A stretch of DNA of 14,005 nt from positions 1 through 14,005 of the forward strand of contig JAITGJ010000132.1 of NCBI GenBank assembly GCA_031280705.1, given 5' to 3'. The notes beneath the pieces were generated by a model, which was not told where the DNA came from, made no database searches, and was given only the letters and a program-made list of their open reading frames with translations. The position numbers were made by a program, and so were the translations under genes. Origin of the DNA: Spirochaetaceae bacterium (GTDB taxonomy: Bacteria; Spirochaetota; Spirochaetia; Treponematales; Breznakiellaceae). Positions 1-6,492 of the stretch are shown here, one piece after another. How positions within the stretch are numbered: position 1 is the first letter of the stretch; each line of letters opens with the position of its first letter.

Positions 1-39
1 CAGTTATTACTGTCCTTCTATACTTTGCAGAGCATACTA

Positions 40-56
40 TGTGATACATTATCACA
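40..56. repeat. Inverted repeat TGTGAT-N5-ATCACA
   Basis: Six-base arms (40-45 and 51-56) flank ACATT. The symmetry resembles an operator for a dimeric regulator and superficially a CRP site, but the spacing between TGTGA and TCACA is 7 rather than the usual 6. The gene it might control would lie left of the window. Confidence 0.35.
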
Positions 57-100
57 CTCACATTATGGGACTTTCTTATAATTTCGCTCATCCTTCATTA

Positions 101-134
101 GAGTTGTTTAATAACTTCAGTTGTTAAACAACTT
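101..134. repeat. Near-perfect hairpin with TTCA loop
   Basis: Positions 102-115 pair with 120-133 around the tetraloop TTCA (116-119). That gives 13 Watson-Crick pairs and one T/G wobble (112 with 123); 101/134 adds a further wobble. It is followed directly by the larger palindrome at 147-187. It lies beyond the T-run of that hairpin when read on the minus strand, so it may belong to a different transcript or act as DNA. Confidence 0.6.
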
Positions 135-136
135 CC

Positions 137-187
137 GCTAAAAATGGCAGAATTGGGGAATTTCTGGAATAAATTCCCCAATTCTGC
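137..187 (-). terminator. Probable intrinsic terminator of the regulator array
   Basis: Positions 147-163 (GCAGAATTGGGGAATTT) and 171-187 are perfect reverse complements, a 17-bp stem with a 7-base loop (164-170). Read on the minus strand the stem is followed after two bases by TTTTT (140-144 on the plus strand), the form of a factor-independent terminator. Read on the plus strand there is no T-run. It lies about 500 bases beyond the stop codon of the last AraC-type gene, so the array would have a long structured 3' untranslated region. Confidence 0.6.
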
Positions 188-189
188 AA

Positions 190-226
190 GACTTGTGAAA
201 TAACCAACCGGGTTATTGAACAAGTC
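190..226. repeat. Two-part hairpin with a GA/GA internal loop
   Basis: GACTTGT (190-196) pairs with ACAAGTC (220-226) and AATAACC (199-205) pairs with GGTTATT (211-217). Between the two 7-bp helices GA faces GA, which in RNA can form tandem sheared G-A pairs. The terminal loop is AACCG. Two perfect helices separated by a symmetrical internal loop suggest selection for an RNA fold rather than chance. Confidence 0.55.
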
Positions 227-246
227 CATTATATCATTAATTTCAG

Positions 247-263
247 CCGCAGCAGAGCTGCGG
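247..263. repeat. Hairpin CCGCAGC-AGA-GCTGCGG
   Basis: Seven-base perfect GC-rich arms surround a 3-base loop, standing out in AT-rich surroundings. The following sequence on the minus strand is CTGAAATT, a poor T-run, so it is not a convincing terminator by itself. Confidence 0.5.
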
Positions 264-340
264 GGTATTAAACCAGCTAAATTTTAATAAATTAAAAATA
301 GAAATTAAATTAAGAAAATAATATAAAATTCATTGAAAAA

Positions 341-653
341 TGCCCTCCGTCATCCATGGCTCCGCTCCGGGCAAGAAAAATTACGGCATATGACAGGACT
401 GTTTACGCGCCCCGGCTTTGCCGGCCCTTGGCTTTGCCAAGGATGCCGCCGGTAGTGGGCTTGGCCTCCATGCGGCTAGGTCCAGTCGCTACGGTAACTA
501 TGTTGCCTACGCTCCTTCCCGCGCCTCATTCCGGTACATTTTTGGGGACGGTCGCATACCGTTGGTACGATGCTTCGCAAAGCCCTTTTATGCCCGCCAA
601 AACGCCGTAAACAACCGGAACGCTATCCCTGACGCGCAAATTGCCCAGCGCAA
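341..653. other. GC-rich non-coding stretch, possible repeat or gene relic
   Basis: About 310 bases downstream of the last regulator gene. Open frames exist on both strands but none has a ribosome binding site, a recognisable domain or a consistent extent, so I call no gene. It contains small hairpins: 412-424, 426-442 and a bulged one at 554-573 (TACC-GTT-GGTA inside GCA/TGC). It could be a dispersed intergenic repeat, the remains of a gene, or the structured 3' untranslated region of the regulator transcript. My impression that it resembles a treponemal dispersed repeat comes from memory and is unverified. Confidence 0.35.
412..442. repeat. Two adjacent hairpins sharing a GGCTTTGCC core
   Basis: CCGGC-TTT-GCCGG (412-424) is followed one base later by CCTTGGC-TTT-GCCAAGG (426-442). 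Both have a three-base TTT loop (AAA on the minus strand) and the same core of nine bases, so they look like two copies of one small hairpin with changed outer stems. Confidence 0.5.
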
Positions 654-678
654 GCCCGGCGGCTCTGGGCCGCCGGGC
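654..678 (-). terminator. Strong GC hairpin just after the last regulator gene
   Basis: GCCCGGCGGC (654-663) and GCCGCCGGGC (669-678) form a perfect 10-bp stem with a 5-base loop, starting 4 bases after the stop codon of the 485-aa regulator gene. Read on the minus strand no clear T-run follows, so it may protect the 3' end or act as a weak terminator rather than an efficient intrinsic one. Confidence 0.45.
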
Positions 679-682
679 AGCG

Positions 683-2140
683 TCAATCCCCGTTGCCCCG
701 GTCGCCGTTCCCTTCTCCCGCACGGAGATCTTCGGCAAAACTGTTCTCCGAGACGCCCGTGTTGCGGCTTCCACCCTGGTTCCGGTATTTACCTGGACTG
801 GTTCCAGTAAAACTTTTGAAAATTTTTGAGAACCAGCTCTGGTCTTCAAAGCCGCAGGAGCCGGCAATATCGGCAAGGTTCAGATTTGTTTCCGTGAGGA
901 GCCGTCCGGCCTTTTCCACGCGCAGCCGGTTAAGGTAGCTTGAAAGATTTTCTCCCATTTCTTCCCGGAATATCGTGCTGAAATACGGCGCGGAGAGGCC
1001 CGAATTTTCCGCGATTTCTCCCAGGCTGATTTTCCGCGTAAAATTCTCGTGGATAAACCGCTCCGCCTTTTGCAGTGCGGCGGCGTGACGGACCCCCTGA
1101 AAGGAAAAAATCTGTCCCGCCATGTTTTCCACAATGGCATGGAGCGCGTCGGTAAGCTCTCCAATGTTTTCCACTTCCTGTATTTGTTTGAGGTAGCGGT
1201 TATTGGTTTCAAGCATTGCCGATTCGCCGAAGCCGGGAGAAACCGCTGTGCGCGACAGCAATACTACCAATTCCAGCGCGCGGAACCGGATATAGTTGAA
1301 TTCATCCGGGTTTGTGTAGAACAGGACGCCCAGAAGTTCATTCAGCACTTTCCGGCCCGTCTCGTTGTCGCCACGGCGCAGCGCCGAAAGCAAAAGCCGC
1401 TCCTTGTCCAGGGGATAGCCCGGCATGGGGCCGCCTTCGGGGTACTGCCGGCGCAGCAGCGCAAGCTGCTCGGAAATAACGGCCTGCTGCATGGCGCGCC
1501 GCCGGAGGGTTTCGTGGTAATCCTCGCCCGCCTCCGACAGTGATTGTGCGCAGGTGAGCAGAATGTCCGCAAGGGCCCTGACCCGGTCCGCGCCGGCATG
1601 GGGAAACGCCGTCATCATGGCGCGGACCTGTTCCGCATCCGCGCCGCCTTCCGCAAAGGACAGCATGATACGGATGCTTTCTTCCACATCAATACCGGTA
1701 AAGCCGGACGCGATCAACGCGCCGGAAAATTCGCCGTTCCGCACAACGGGGCAGGTCCAGAACATAAGGCCCGCCTCACAGATGTAGATGTAGGAGCCGC
1801 CGTAGTGGGACGCCTTTTTGACCGCGTCGCAGTGCAGGCCGTGGCAGGGCGAGGCGGTAAAATCACGCGGCGCCACCGGCTGTTCCGCACGGCTCCGGTG
1901 CCTGATGCAGAACAGACAGGGATTCCTGTCGTCAAGAAGTTCTTCCATCATTTCGGGAATGGGAAGGCCGTTTTGTTCGAGCACGCAGCCCTTCGCGCCG
2001 GTCGCGCCGGTATAGATGCGCAGTACCTTGAGCGCCCGCAGGAGCACCGCCGGGGTTTTGTGCGTCCCCGGCTTAAGCGCATTGTGTTTTCCCTGTCCGT
2101 TTGTTGACCGGTCTCCGTTCCGGATAGTATTGCTGCTCAT
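683..2140 (-). CDS. AraC-family transcriptional regulator with PocR-like sensory domain (485 aa)
   Basis: Predicted cytoplasmic DNA-binding regulator. The N-terminal third (about residues 30-165) resembles the PocR sensory domain: a CxxC pair (C75, C78), then C99, H103 and C104, and the sequence YIYICEAGLMFW (residues 117-128). A helical middle (about 240-345) is shared with its neighbour. The C-terminal AraC double helix-turn-helix (about 355-455) contains GLSAPYFSTIFREEMG and the FEDQSWFSKIFKSFTG block typical of the second helix-turn-helix. A polar, probably disordered tail of about 30 residues follows. The start is the ATG two bases after the stop of the upstream paralogue, with AAGGA and ACAGG upstream, so the pair is probably co-transcribed. 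In characterised PocR proteins the sensory domain mediates a response to a small molecule (propanediol in Salmonella); the ligand here is unknown. The general class is sure, the regulated genes are not identifiable. Confidence 0.93.
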   Translation of the reverse strand: MSSNTIRNGDRSTNGQGKHNALKPGTHKTPAVLLRALKVLRIYTGATGAKGCVLEQNGLPIPEMMEELLDDRNPCLFCIRHRSRAEQPVAPRDFTASPCHGLHCDAVKKASHYGGSYIYICEAGLMFWTCPVVRNGEFSGALIASGFTGIDVEESIRIMLSFAEGGADAEQVRAMMTAFPHAGADRVRALADILLTCAQSLSEAGEDYHETLRRRAMQQAVISEQLALLRRQYPEGGPMPGYPLDKERLLLSALRRGDNETGRKVLNELLGVLFYTNPDEFNYIRFRALELVVLLSRTAVSPGFGESAMLETNNRYLKQIQEVENIGELTDALHAIVENMAGQIFSFQGVRHAAALQKAERFIHENFTRKISLGEIAENSGLSAPYFSTIFREEMGENLSSYLNRLRVEKAGRLLTETNLNLADIAGSCGFEDQSWFSKIFKSFTGTSPGKYRNQGGSRNTGVSENSFAEDLRAGEGNGDRGNGD

Positions 2141-2142
2141 AA

Positions 2143-3690
2143 TTAGCCTGTTTCCTTGCTGTTTTCAGCCCTCCGGTTTTCCGGAGAAAACCGGATGTCC
2201 GCCCAGGACTTGAAAGCCCTGGGCTCCCTTGGTTCCTGCGCGGAAAATCCGCCCTGTCCCTGTTCGCGGTATTTACCGGGCGTTACGCCGGTAAATGACT
2301 TGAATATTTTGGAAAACCAGCTTTGATCCTCAAAGCCGCAGGAAGCGGCAATGTCATTAAGCGATTTATCCGATTCGGCAAGCAGCGTCATGGCCCGCTC
2401 CACGCGCAGACGGTTAAGATAGTTCGACAGTTTTTCTCCCATCTCTTCCTTGAAGATGCTGGAAAAATACGGCCCCGAAAGTCCTGACGCGCGGGCAATT
2501 TCGTCAAGGCTTATCTTGCGGGTGTAGTTGTCCCAGATGAAGCGCTCCGCCCGGCGCAGGGCAGACGCATGGCGCACGCCCTTGAAGGAAAAAATGTTCG
2601 AAGAAAGCCGTTCCGCGATGAGGCGGAGAAGTCCCGCGAGTTCCTTCGCGGAAGTTGCATCCTGAATGCGCCGGAACCAGCGGTTGTTGTTTTCGAGTAT
2701 TTCCGGTTCCGCCGGATTTTCTGTCCAGGGAATTTCGGCGGCGGACGGCGCCCCGTCCGGGGACGGAATATCTTCCGCCCGGCGTACCGTACCGAAAACC
2801 TCTCCGTAGTTTTCCCGTTTTCCCGGCGACAGTGCCGCCCGCGAAAGCAGCACCGTAAGCTCCATAACCCGGTGGCGCATAAAGTCGAAATCGTTGTGGG
2901 TGGCCCCCTGAATATAATCGAGCAGTTCTCCCAGCGCCTTGCGCCAGGCGTCTCCGTCTCCCCGGCGAAGCGCCGCGATAAGCACGCGCTCCCGGTCGAG
3001 CGGCCACGAAAGGTCCGGTTCGGCTTCTTCCCGGCGCACCAGGCGGATTTTTCCTTCCGGCGGATTTTCCACGCGGTTCCGGCCCGCCTCCCGGACTTCG
3101 CCGGAAAAACGGGATATTTGTTCCGCGGCAAGGTGCAGTAATTCCGCCAAATCCGTTACTTCTTCCCGGGTTTTTCCCTCTGCGGCGGCAATAAGGGCGC
3201 CGGGGGAATGGCCGTTGGCAAAGAGCGGAGCCATCCAGAATAGCAGCCCCCCTTCGCATTTGTAAATATAAATTTCTCCCGTGCGGCATGCCCGCCGTAC
3301 CGCGGATGCGTGCAGCGCCGCGCAGGGATTTTCGGTTGTTGTTTCAGCCGGCGCGTCCCGGGTCCCGGACGGACCGCCTGAAGCGCCGCCAATAACAGCC
3401 GCGTCATTATTGGCGGCCGCAGTATTTGCGCGGATGCCGTCCGGCGCCGCATCCGTTTTCCCCTGTGATCCCTGGGATTGATTTCCGTTCCGCGCCATGC
3501 ACTGTTCACAGAATTTAAAACAGATGGCATTATGCTCCTCGCCCGCGGAGCGGCCCTGTAAATCAAGGACCGTGGCCGCCGTACCGGTAGCCTCTTCGTA
3601 GGGTTTGAGCGCTTCACCCGCGCGGATGAAAAGCGGCTCAATTTCCCGCCGTCCGATTATGCTGGCGAGGGAGGGATTGTTCCTCCACAT
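2143..3690 (-). CDS. AraC-family transcriptional regulator with PocR-like domain and low-complexity insertions (515 aa)
   Basis: Paralogue of the following 485-aa gene with the same layout. The PocR-like domain (about residues 15-175) has C57, C61 and C64, then C123, H127 and the sequence YIYKCEGGLLFW (141-152). The C-terminal AraC double helix-turn-helix spans about 375-475 and shares PYFS-IF-EEMGE-LS-YLNRLRVE and FEDQSWFSKIFKSFTG with its neighbour, so the two probably recognise similar sites. Two extra segments are absent from the paralogue: residues about 67-120, rich in Ala, Gly, Asn and Thr, which splits the cysteine motif, and about 300-333, rich in Pro, Ala and Glu. The start ATG has a strong AGGAGG six bases upstream (3697-3702 on the plus strand). 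It begins 51 bp after the MalT-type gene, without a visible terminator, so read-through is likely. Ligand and targets are unknown. Confidence 0.92.
   Translation of the reverse strand: MWRNNPSLASIIGRREIEPLFIRAGEALKPYEEATGTAATVLDLQGRSAGEEHNAICFKFCEQCMARNGNQSQGSQGKTDAAPDGIRANTAAANNDAAVIGGASGGPSGTRDAPAETTTENPCAALHASAVRRACRTGEIYIYKCEGGLLFWMAPLFANGHSPGALIAAAEGKTREEVTDLAELLHLAAEQISRFSGEVREAGRNRVENPPEGKIRLVRREEAEPDLSWPLDRERVLIAALRRGDGDAWRKALGELLDYIQGATHNDFDFMRHRVMELTVLLSRAALSPGKRENYGEVFGTVRRAEDIPSPDGAPSAAEIPWTENPAEPEILENNNRWFRRIQDATSAKELAGLLRLIAERLSSNIFSFKGVRHASALRRAERFIWDNYTRKISLDEIARASGLSGPYFSSIFKEEMGEKLSNYLNRLRVERAMTLLAESDKSLNDIAASCGFEDQSWFSKIFKSFTGVTPGKYREQGQGGFSAQEPREPRAFKSWADIRFSPENRRAENSKETG
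2742..2759. repeat. Inverted repeat in a coding insertion, 7-bp arms
   Basis: CGGACGG (2742-2748), loop CGCC, CCGTCCG (2753-2759). It lies in the segment encoding residues about 300-333 of the 515-aa regulator, which the paralogue lacks. A palindrome of this size can occur by chance in GC-rich DNA. Confidence 0.4.
3385..3417. repeat. Inverted repeat in a coding insertion, 11-bp arms
   Basis: GCCGCCAATAA (3385-3395) and TTATTGGCGGC (3407-3417) are perfect reverse complements around an 11-base loop. The repeat lies inside the low-complexity insertion (residues about 67-120) of the 515-aa regulator. Its length makes chance less likely than for the other coding palindromes here. Confidence 0.55.
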
Positions 3691-3696
3691 GTATAG

Positions 3697-3702
3697 CCTC
3701 CT
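3697..3702 (-). promoter_or_regulatory. Strong ribosome binding site of the 515-aa regulator
   Basis: AGGAGG on the minus strand, six bases before the ATG at 3690. It fixes the start and implies independent, efficient initiation despite the short 51-bp gap from the upstream gene. Confidence 0.8.
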
Positions 3703-3741
3703 GTTATAACCATACGGAGACTATTTTGAACGCAATACACC

Positions 3742-6492
3742 CTAACGGCTAAAAATCTTCATTTCGATGGCAATACGCACGGCGTCCGCCCGGTTTACCG
3801 CGCCCAGTTTGTCGTAAATGCTGCCAATCTCCGCCTTGACGGTGTTGAGCGACATATTGAGTTTTTTTGCGATGCGTTCCCGGCTCCAGCCAAGCGAAAG
3901 CGCCTTGAGAACGGCGGTTTCCCGCCAACTGAGGGAGTTTTTTCCGTGCCCGGCGGCGGATGTACGGAAAACATCGGCGATTTTCGCGGCTTTTTTGGCG
4001 TAAGCGGACGCTTTGCTTTTTATTTCTTCAAGCCAGGGCCGCGGAATAATGCACCGGCTGTCTTTAAGGGCAAGGCTCACCAGAAACTGTGTTTCTTCGC
4101 CCAGTTCGATAAAAGGCATTTCAAATCCGTGAGGTTCCGCAAGACGCCACGCTTCCTCCATGGCGCGGATCGCTTCGGCGGCCTCTTCTCCGGTTTCTTC
4201 ACTTATCCGCGCAAGGGCCGCCGCCTGGAGCAGCCGCTTTTCCAGACGGCCAAACAGATATTCCCGGGGTTTTGCCGGTTCCGCGCCGGTAACTGCCGCT
4301 CCGCCGTCCATAAGGGCATATTGAGGCGCGGGCGGCTCCCGCCCGGGGGCCGGCAAAAAATCACGCGCGGTTTTGGAGCCGCCGCCGTCCCCGGCAGGCT
4401 GGAATCCCCCCGAAATCCCGCCCGCCGTTTGGTCATCCTCAAGAAGGTACAGCACCGCGGCGTAGCGCTTAACGGCAAAATAACATTTCGCCTTCACCAG
4501 TATCTGAAAACAGTCGGGGCCAAGATCTTTTTCAAGGTATTCGGTTTTGAGCCACTGGTCCAGTTGATCGGCCTGGCCTGAGTGGGCGTGGAACCAGCTT
4601 ATACACACGTGATAAATGGCGTACCGGCTGGAAAATTCGGTGATCTCAAGCAGGGTCTCCATCTGCCGGATCGCCTCCCGCACTTCGGCAAGGTTTCCGG
4701 ACGCAAGCGCAATGCGAAGGAGAAAAAACAGTGCGCGGCATTCAATGGCGTACTGATATTTTTCACGGGCCTGGTAGAGCGCCTGCCGCGCACGGATTTC
4801 CGCATCGGCAAGATTCCCCCGAAACCACGCGTATTCCATCATGGCAAGACTGTCAAGGCCGTAGTAGCCGCCGTTCATGGTAAAGACCGTAAAGGGAATA
4901 AAGGCGCGGATGGCGGCGATGGCCCGGTCGTATTCCTCGCTTCCGGCGGGCCAGCCAACCGGACATATATAGGGCGTAAGCGCACAATCACTGTCAACAC
5001 CGGGCGGCGTGTTTTGAGAATAACAGCGCGCCGCTTTTTCGTACCAGGAAAAATCATAATTCTTGTCGAACAGGCTTTTATACAGGGCAATGTCTCCCAG
5101 ATTGTTGTAATTCGCGGCAAGTATCCGCACCACGAGGAGGCTTCTGTCCCAGCCGGTAAAGAGGCGTATTGCGGCAAGACATTCGAATTCCGCTTCCTGC
5201 ATGCGTTCAAGCGCAAGGAGAAAACGGGTGCGTTCCATATAGCGGAGGTACAGCATATCCTCGGCGTCGCCGGGCGCTGTTTTTCCGCCGGTTGTTTCCG
5301 GCGCGGACAGAAGCCGGTCAATGGTTTCGATAAAAAACCGTGCGGTCTCTTCGCTTACGAGCCGGGGAAATGACGCCGTTATGGTAATAAGCCCCCGGTA
5401 ATTGCGGCCCAGCGCGTAATACCGGGCCGCATCCATGCGCATCTGCCGTTTCGCACACCACGCGGCGGCGCGGTTATAGACGTTTCGCTTTTCATCATCA
5501 GTAATTTCGCCGCTTTTCTCCCGGAGGAATTCGGCGAAAAGATGATGCAGCCGGTAACTCTGGCGGTTACTGTCGTATTGCACAAAGGGACCCGCCCGGT
5601 CCAGAATATCGGCGGGATTGCGGCCGGGGGCAAACTCCGCGAGCAGTTCCGGCGGCCAGTGTTCGATGAGGGCAAGTTCCACAAGAAATTTTCGCTGTTC
5701 AGGCGGCAGGGCCGCGTATGAATCGTGTTCCATCTGGCGGAACGAAAGTTCCCGGATCCGGGGCAGGGCGCTGCTCCGCTCGCGGGGGGGCAGACGGACC
5801 AGTTCCTGCCCCAGCGCCGCCACGGCCATCGGCCAGCCGTCGGTATCCCGCTGGATGGCGGCAATTTCTTCCTCCGGCAGCGGTACATCGATCCGGGAAA
5901 AATACGCGGCGGTTTCTTCGGGCGTAAAGCGCAGATCGTCGGCAGTAATCGTAGCGACAACATCCTTGGAAAGAAGCGACATGATATTGAGCGCCGGATC
6001 GGTACGGGAAATCATGATCACCTGCAGGGAATGCGGCGGCGTCATAACGGTGCGCTCGATAAGCTCAAGCACCGGTCCCGGATGCAGCAGATGACAATCG
6101 TCAAACACAATCACGACACGCCGCTGCCGCGTCAGGACCTGTTCCAGAATCGCCCGGAAACGGTCGTACTGCCGCGCCGTACTGGGAAAGCCCAGCCGCC
6201 GGAGCGCGTCCGCCGTTTCCACACGGTAGGACGCTATATGCCCGGTGAGGTTTTCCCAAAATCGCGTGCCCAGGTTGTCCTGTATGGAAATCTGAACCCA
6301 GAAATTTACCGTTTCCGTTTTGCGGAGAAACGAGTAGACGGCCTGGGTTTTGCCATACCCCGGGGCGGCGGTAACCAGCGTAATGGCGCTTTGGAGCGCT
6401 TCCGCCAAGAGGCGGTCGACGCGCGGCCGGTCCAGCGCCGCCTGGCCGGGGAGCATCGCCGGCGTACCGCCGTGGAACGGTTCATGTGTCAT
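3742..6492 (-). CDS. MalT-type LuxR-family ATPase transcriptional regulator (916 aa)
   Basis: A large signal-transducing ATPase regulator of the MalT type (E. coli MalT is 901 aa). The N-terminal ATPase has a Walker A motif APGYGKT (residues 43-49), a Walker B ending in FDD (130-132), an ISR motif at 161-163 and DTDGW (216-220). A long helical region (about 340-850), probably tetratricopeptide-like, would sense the inducer. A LuxR-type helix-turn-helix forms the last 64 residues (853-916), with SLNTVKAEIGSIYDKLGAVNRADAV. Compared with its upstream paralogue it carries about 55 extra residues near 688-742, rich in Gly, Pro and Ala. Its ATG overlaps the upstream gene's end by 11 bp and has no clear ribosome binding site, so translation is probably coupled. 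The family is known to bind ATP and an inducer before oligomerising on DNA; the inducer here is unknown. Confidence 0.92.
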   Translation of the reverse strand: MTHEPFHGGTPAMLPGQAALDRPRVDRLLAEALQSAITLVTAAPGYGKTQAVYSFLRKTETVNFWVQISIQDNLGTRFWENLTGHIASYRVETADALRRLGFPSTARQYDRFRAILEQVLTRQRRVVIVFDDCHLLHPGPVLELIERTVMTPPHSLQVIMISRTDPALNIMSLLSKDVVATITADDLRFTPEETAAYFSRIDVPLPEEEIAAIQRDTDGWPMAVAALGQELVRLPPRERSSALPRIRELSFRQMEHDSYAALPPEQRKFLVELALIEHWPPELLAEFAPGRNPADILDRAGPFVQYDSNRQSYRLHHLFAEFLREKSGEITDDEKRNVYNRAAAWCAKRQMRMDAARYYALGRNYRGLITITASFPRLVSEETARFFIETIDRLLSAPETTGGKTAPGDAEDMLYLRYMERTRFLLALERMQEAEFECLAAIRLFTGWDRSLLVVRILAANYNNLGDIALYKSLFDKNYDFSWYEKAARCYSQNTPPGVDSDCALTPYICPVGWPAGSEEYDRAIAAIRAFIPFTVFTMNGGYYGLDSLAMMEYAWFRGNLADAEIRARQALYQAREKYQYAIECRALFFLLRIALASGNLAEVREAIRQMETLLEITEFSSRYAIYHVCISWFHAHSGQADQLDQWLKTEYLEKDLGPDCFQILVKAKCYFAVKRYAAVLYLLEDDQTAGGISGGFQPAGDGGGSKTARDFLPAPGREPPAPQYALMDGGAAVTGAEPAKPREYLFGRLEKRLLQAAALARISEETGEEAAEAIRAMEEAWRLAEPHGFEMPFIELGEETQFLVSLALKDSRCIIPRPWLEEIKSKASAYAKKAAKIADVFRTSAAGHGKNSLSWRETAVLKALSLGWSRERIAKKLNMSLNTVKAEIGSIYDKLGAVNRADAVRIAIEMKIFSR
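4329..4345. repeat. Inverted repeat in a coding insertion, 7-bp arms
   Basis: CGGGCGG (4329-4335), loop CTC, CCGCCCG (4339-4345). It lies in the segment coding for the Gly/Pro-rich insertion (about 4269-4431) of the 916-aa regulator. Chance is possible in such GC-rich sequence. Confidence 0.4.
6482..6492 (-). other. 11-bp overlap of the two MalT-type genes
   Basis: The minus strand reads ATGACACATGA: the start ATG of the downstream gene lies 11 bases before the end of the TGA stop of the upstream gene, in a different frame. No Shine-Dalgarno sequence precedes this ATG, consistent with translational coupling and a single mRNA. Confidence 0.8.

Larger units (their letters stand above)
1..340. 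other. AT-rich non-coding region with five inverted repeats
   Basis: I see no credible gene in either strand of this AT-rich stretch; every reading frame is broken after a short distance. Perfect or near-perfect inverted repeats lie at 40-56, 101-134, 147-187, 190-226 and 247-263, listed separately. The last 75 bases before the composition change are almost pure A/T. The regulator array to the right is transcribed towards this region, so its right part is probably the 3' untranslated end of that transcript, finishing at the hairpin and T-run near 137-187. The sharp change to GC-rich DNA at about 340 suggests a boundary between sequences of different origin. Confidence 0.6.

Noticed and set aside
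40..56. CRP-type binding site
   Set aside because: TGTGA and TCACA are spaced by 7 instead of 6 bases and no target gene is visible; kept only as an inverted repeat.
101..134. Integron attC site, because GTTAAAC matches the core GTTRRRY
   Set aside because: The opposite arm reads GTTTAAT instead of RYYYAAC, the typical inner boxes and extrahelical bases are absent, and no integrase or cassette gene is in the window.
418..876. Open reading frames on both strands (418-810 plus, 526-876 minus) as possible genes
   Set aside because: They overlap each other and the end of the AraC-type gene, lack ribosome binding sites and show no recognisable domain; composition alone explains long open frames in GC-rich DNA.
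3703..3730. Promoter TTCAAA-16-TATAAC in front of the 515-aa regulator (minus strand)
   Set aside because: The -10 box lies only 12 bases before the ATG, so transcription would begin in or after the ribosome binding site and remove it; read-through from upstream is more likely.
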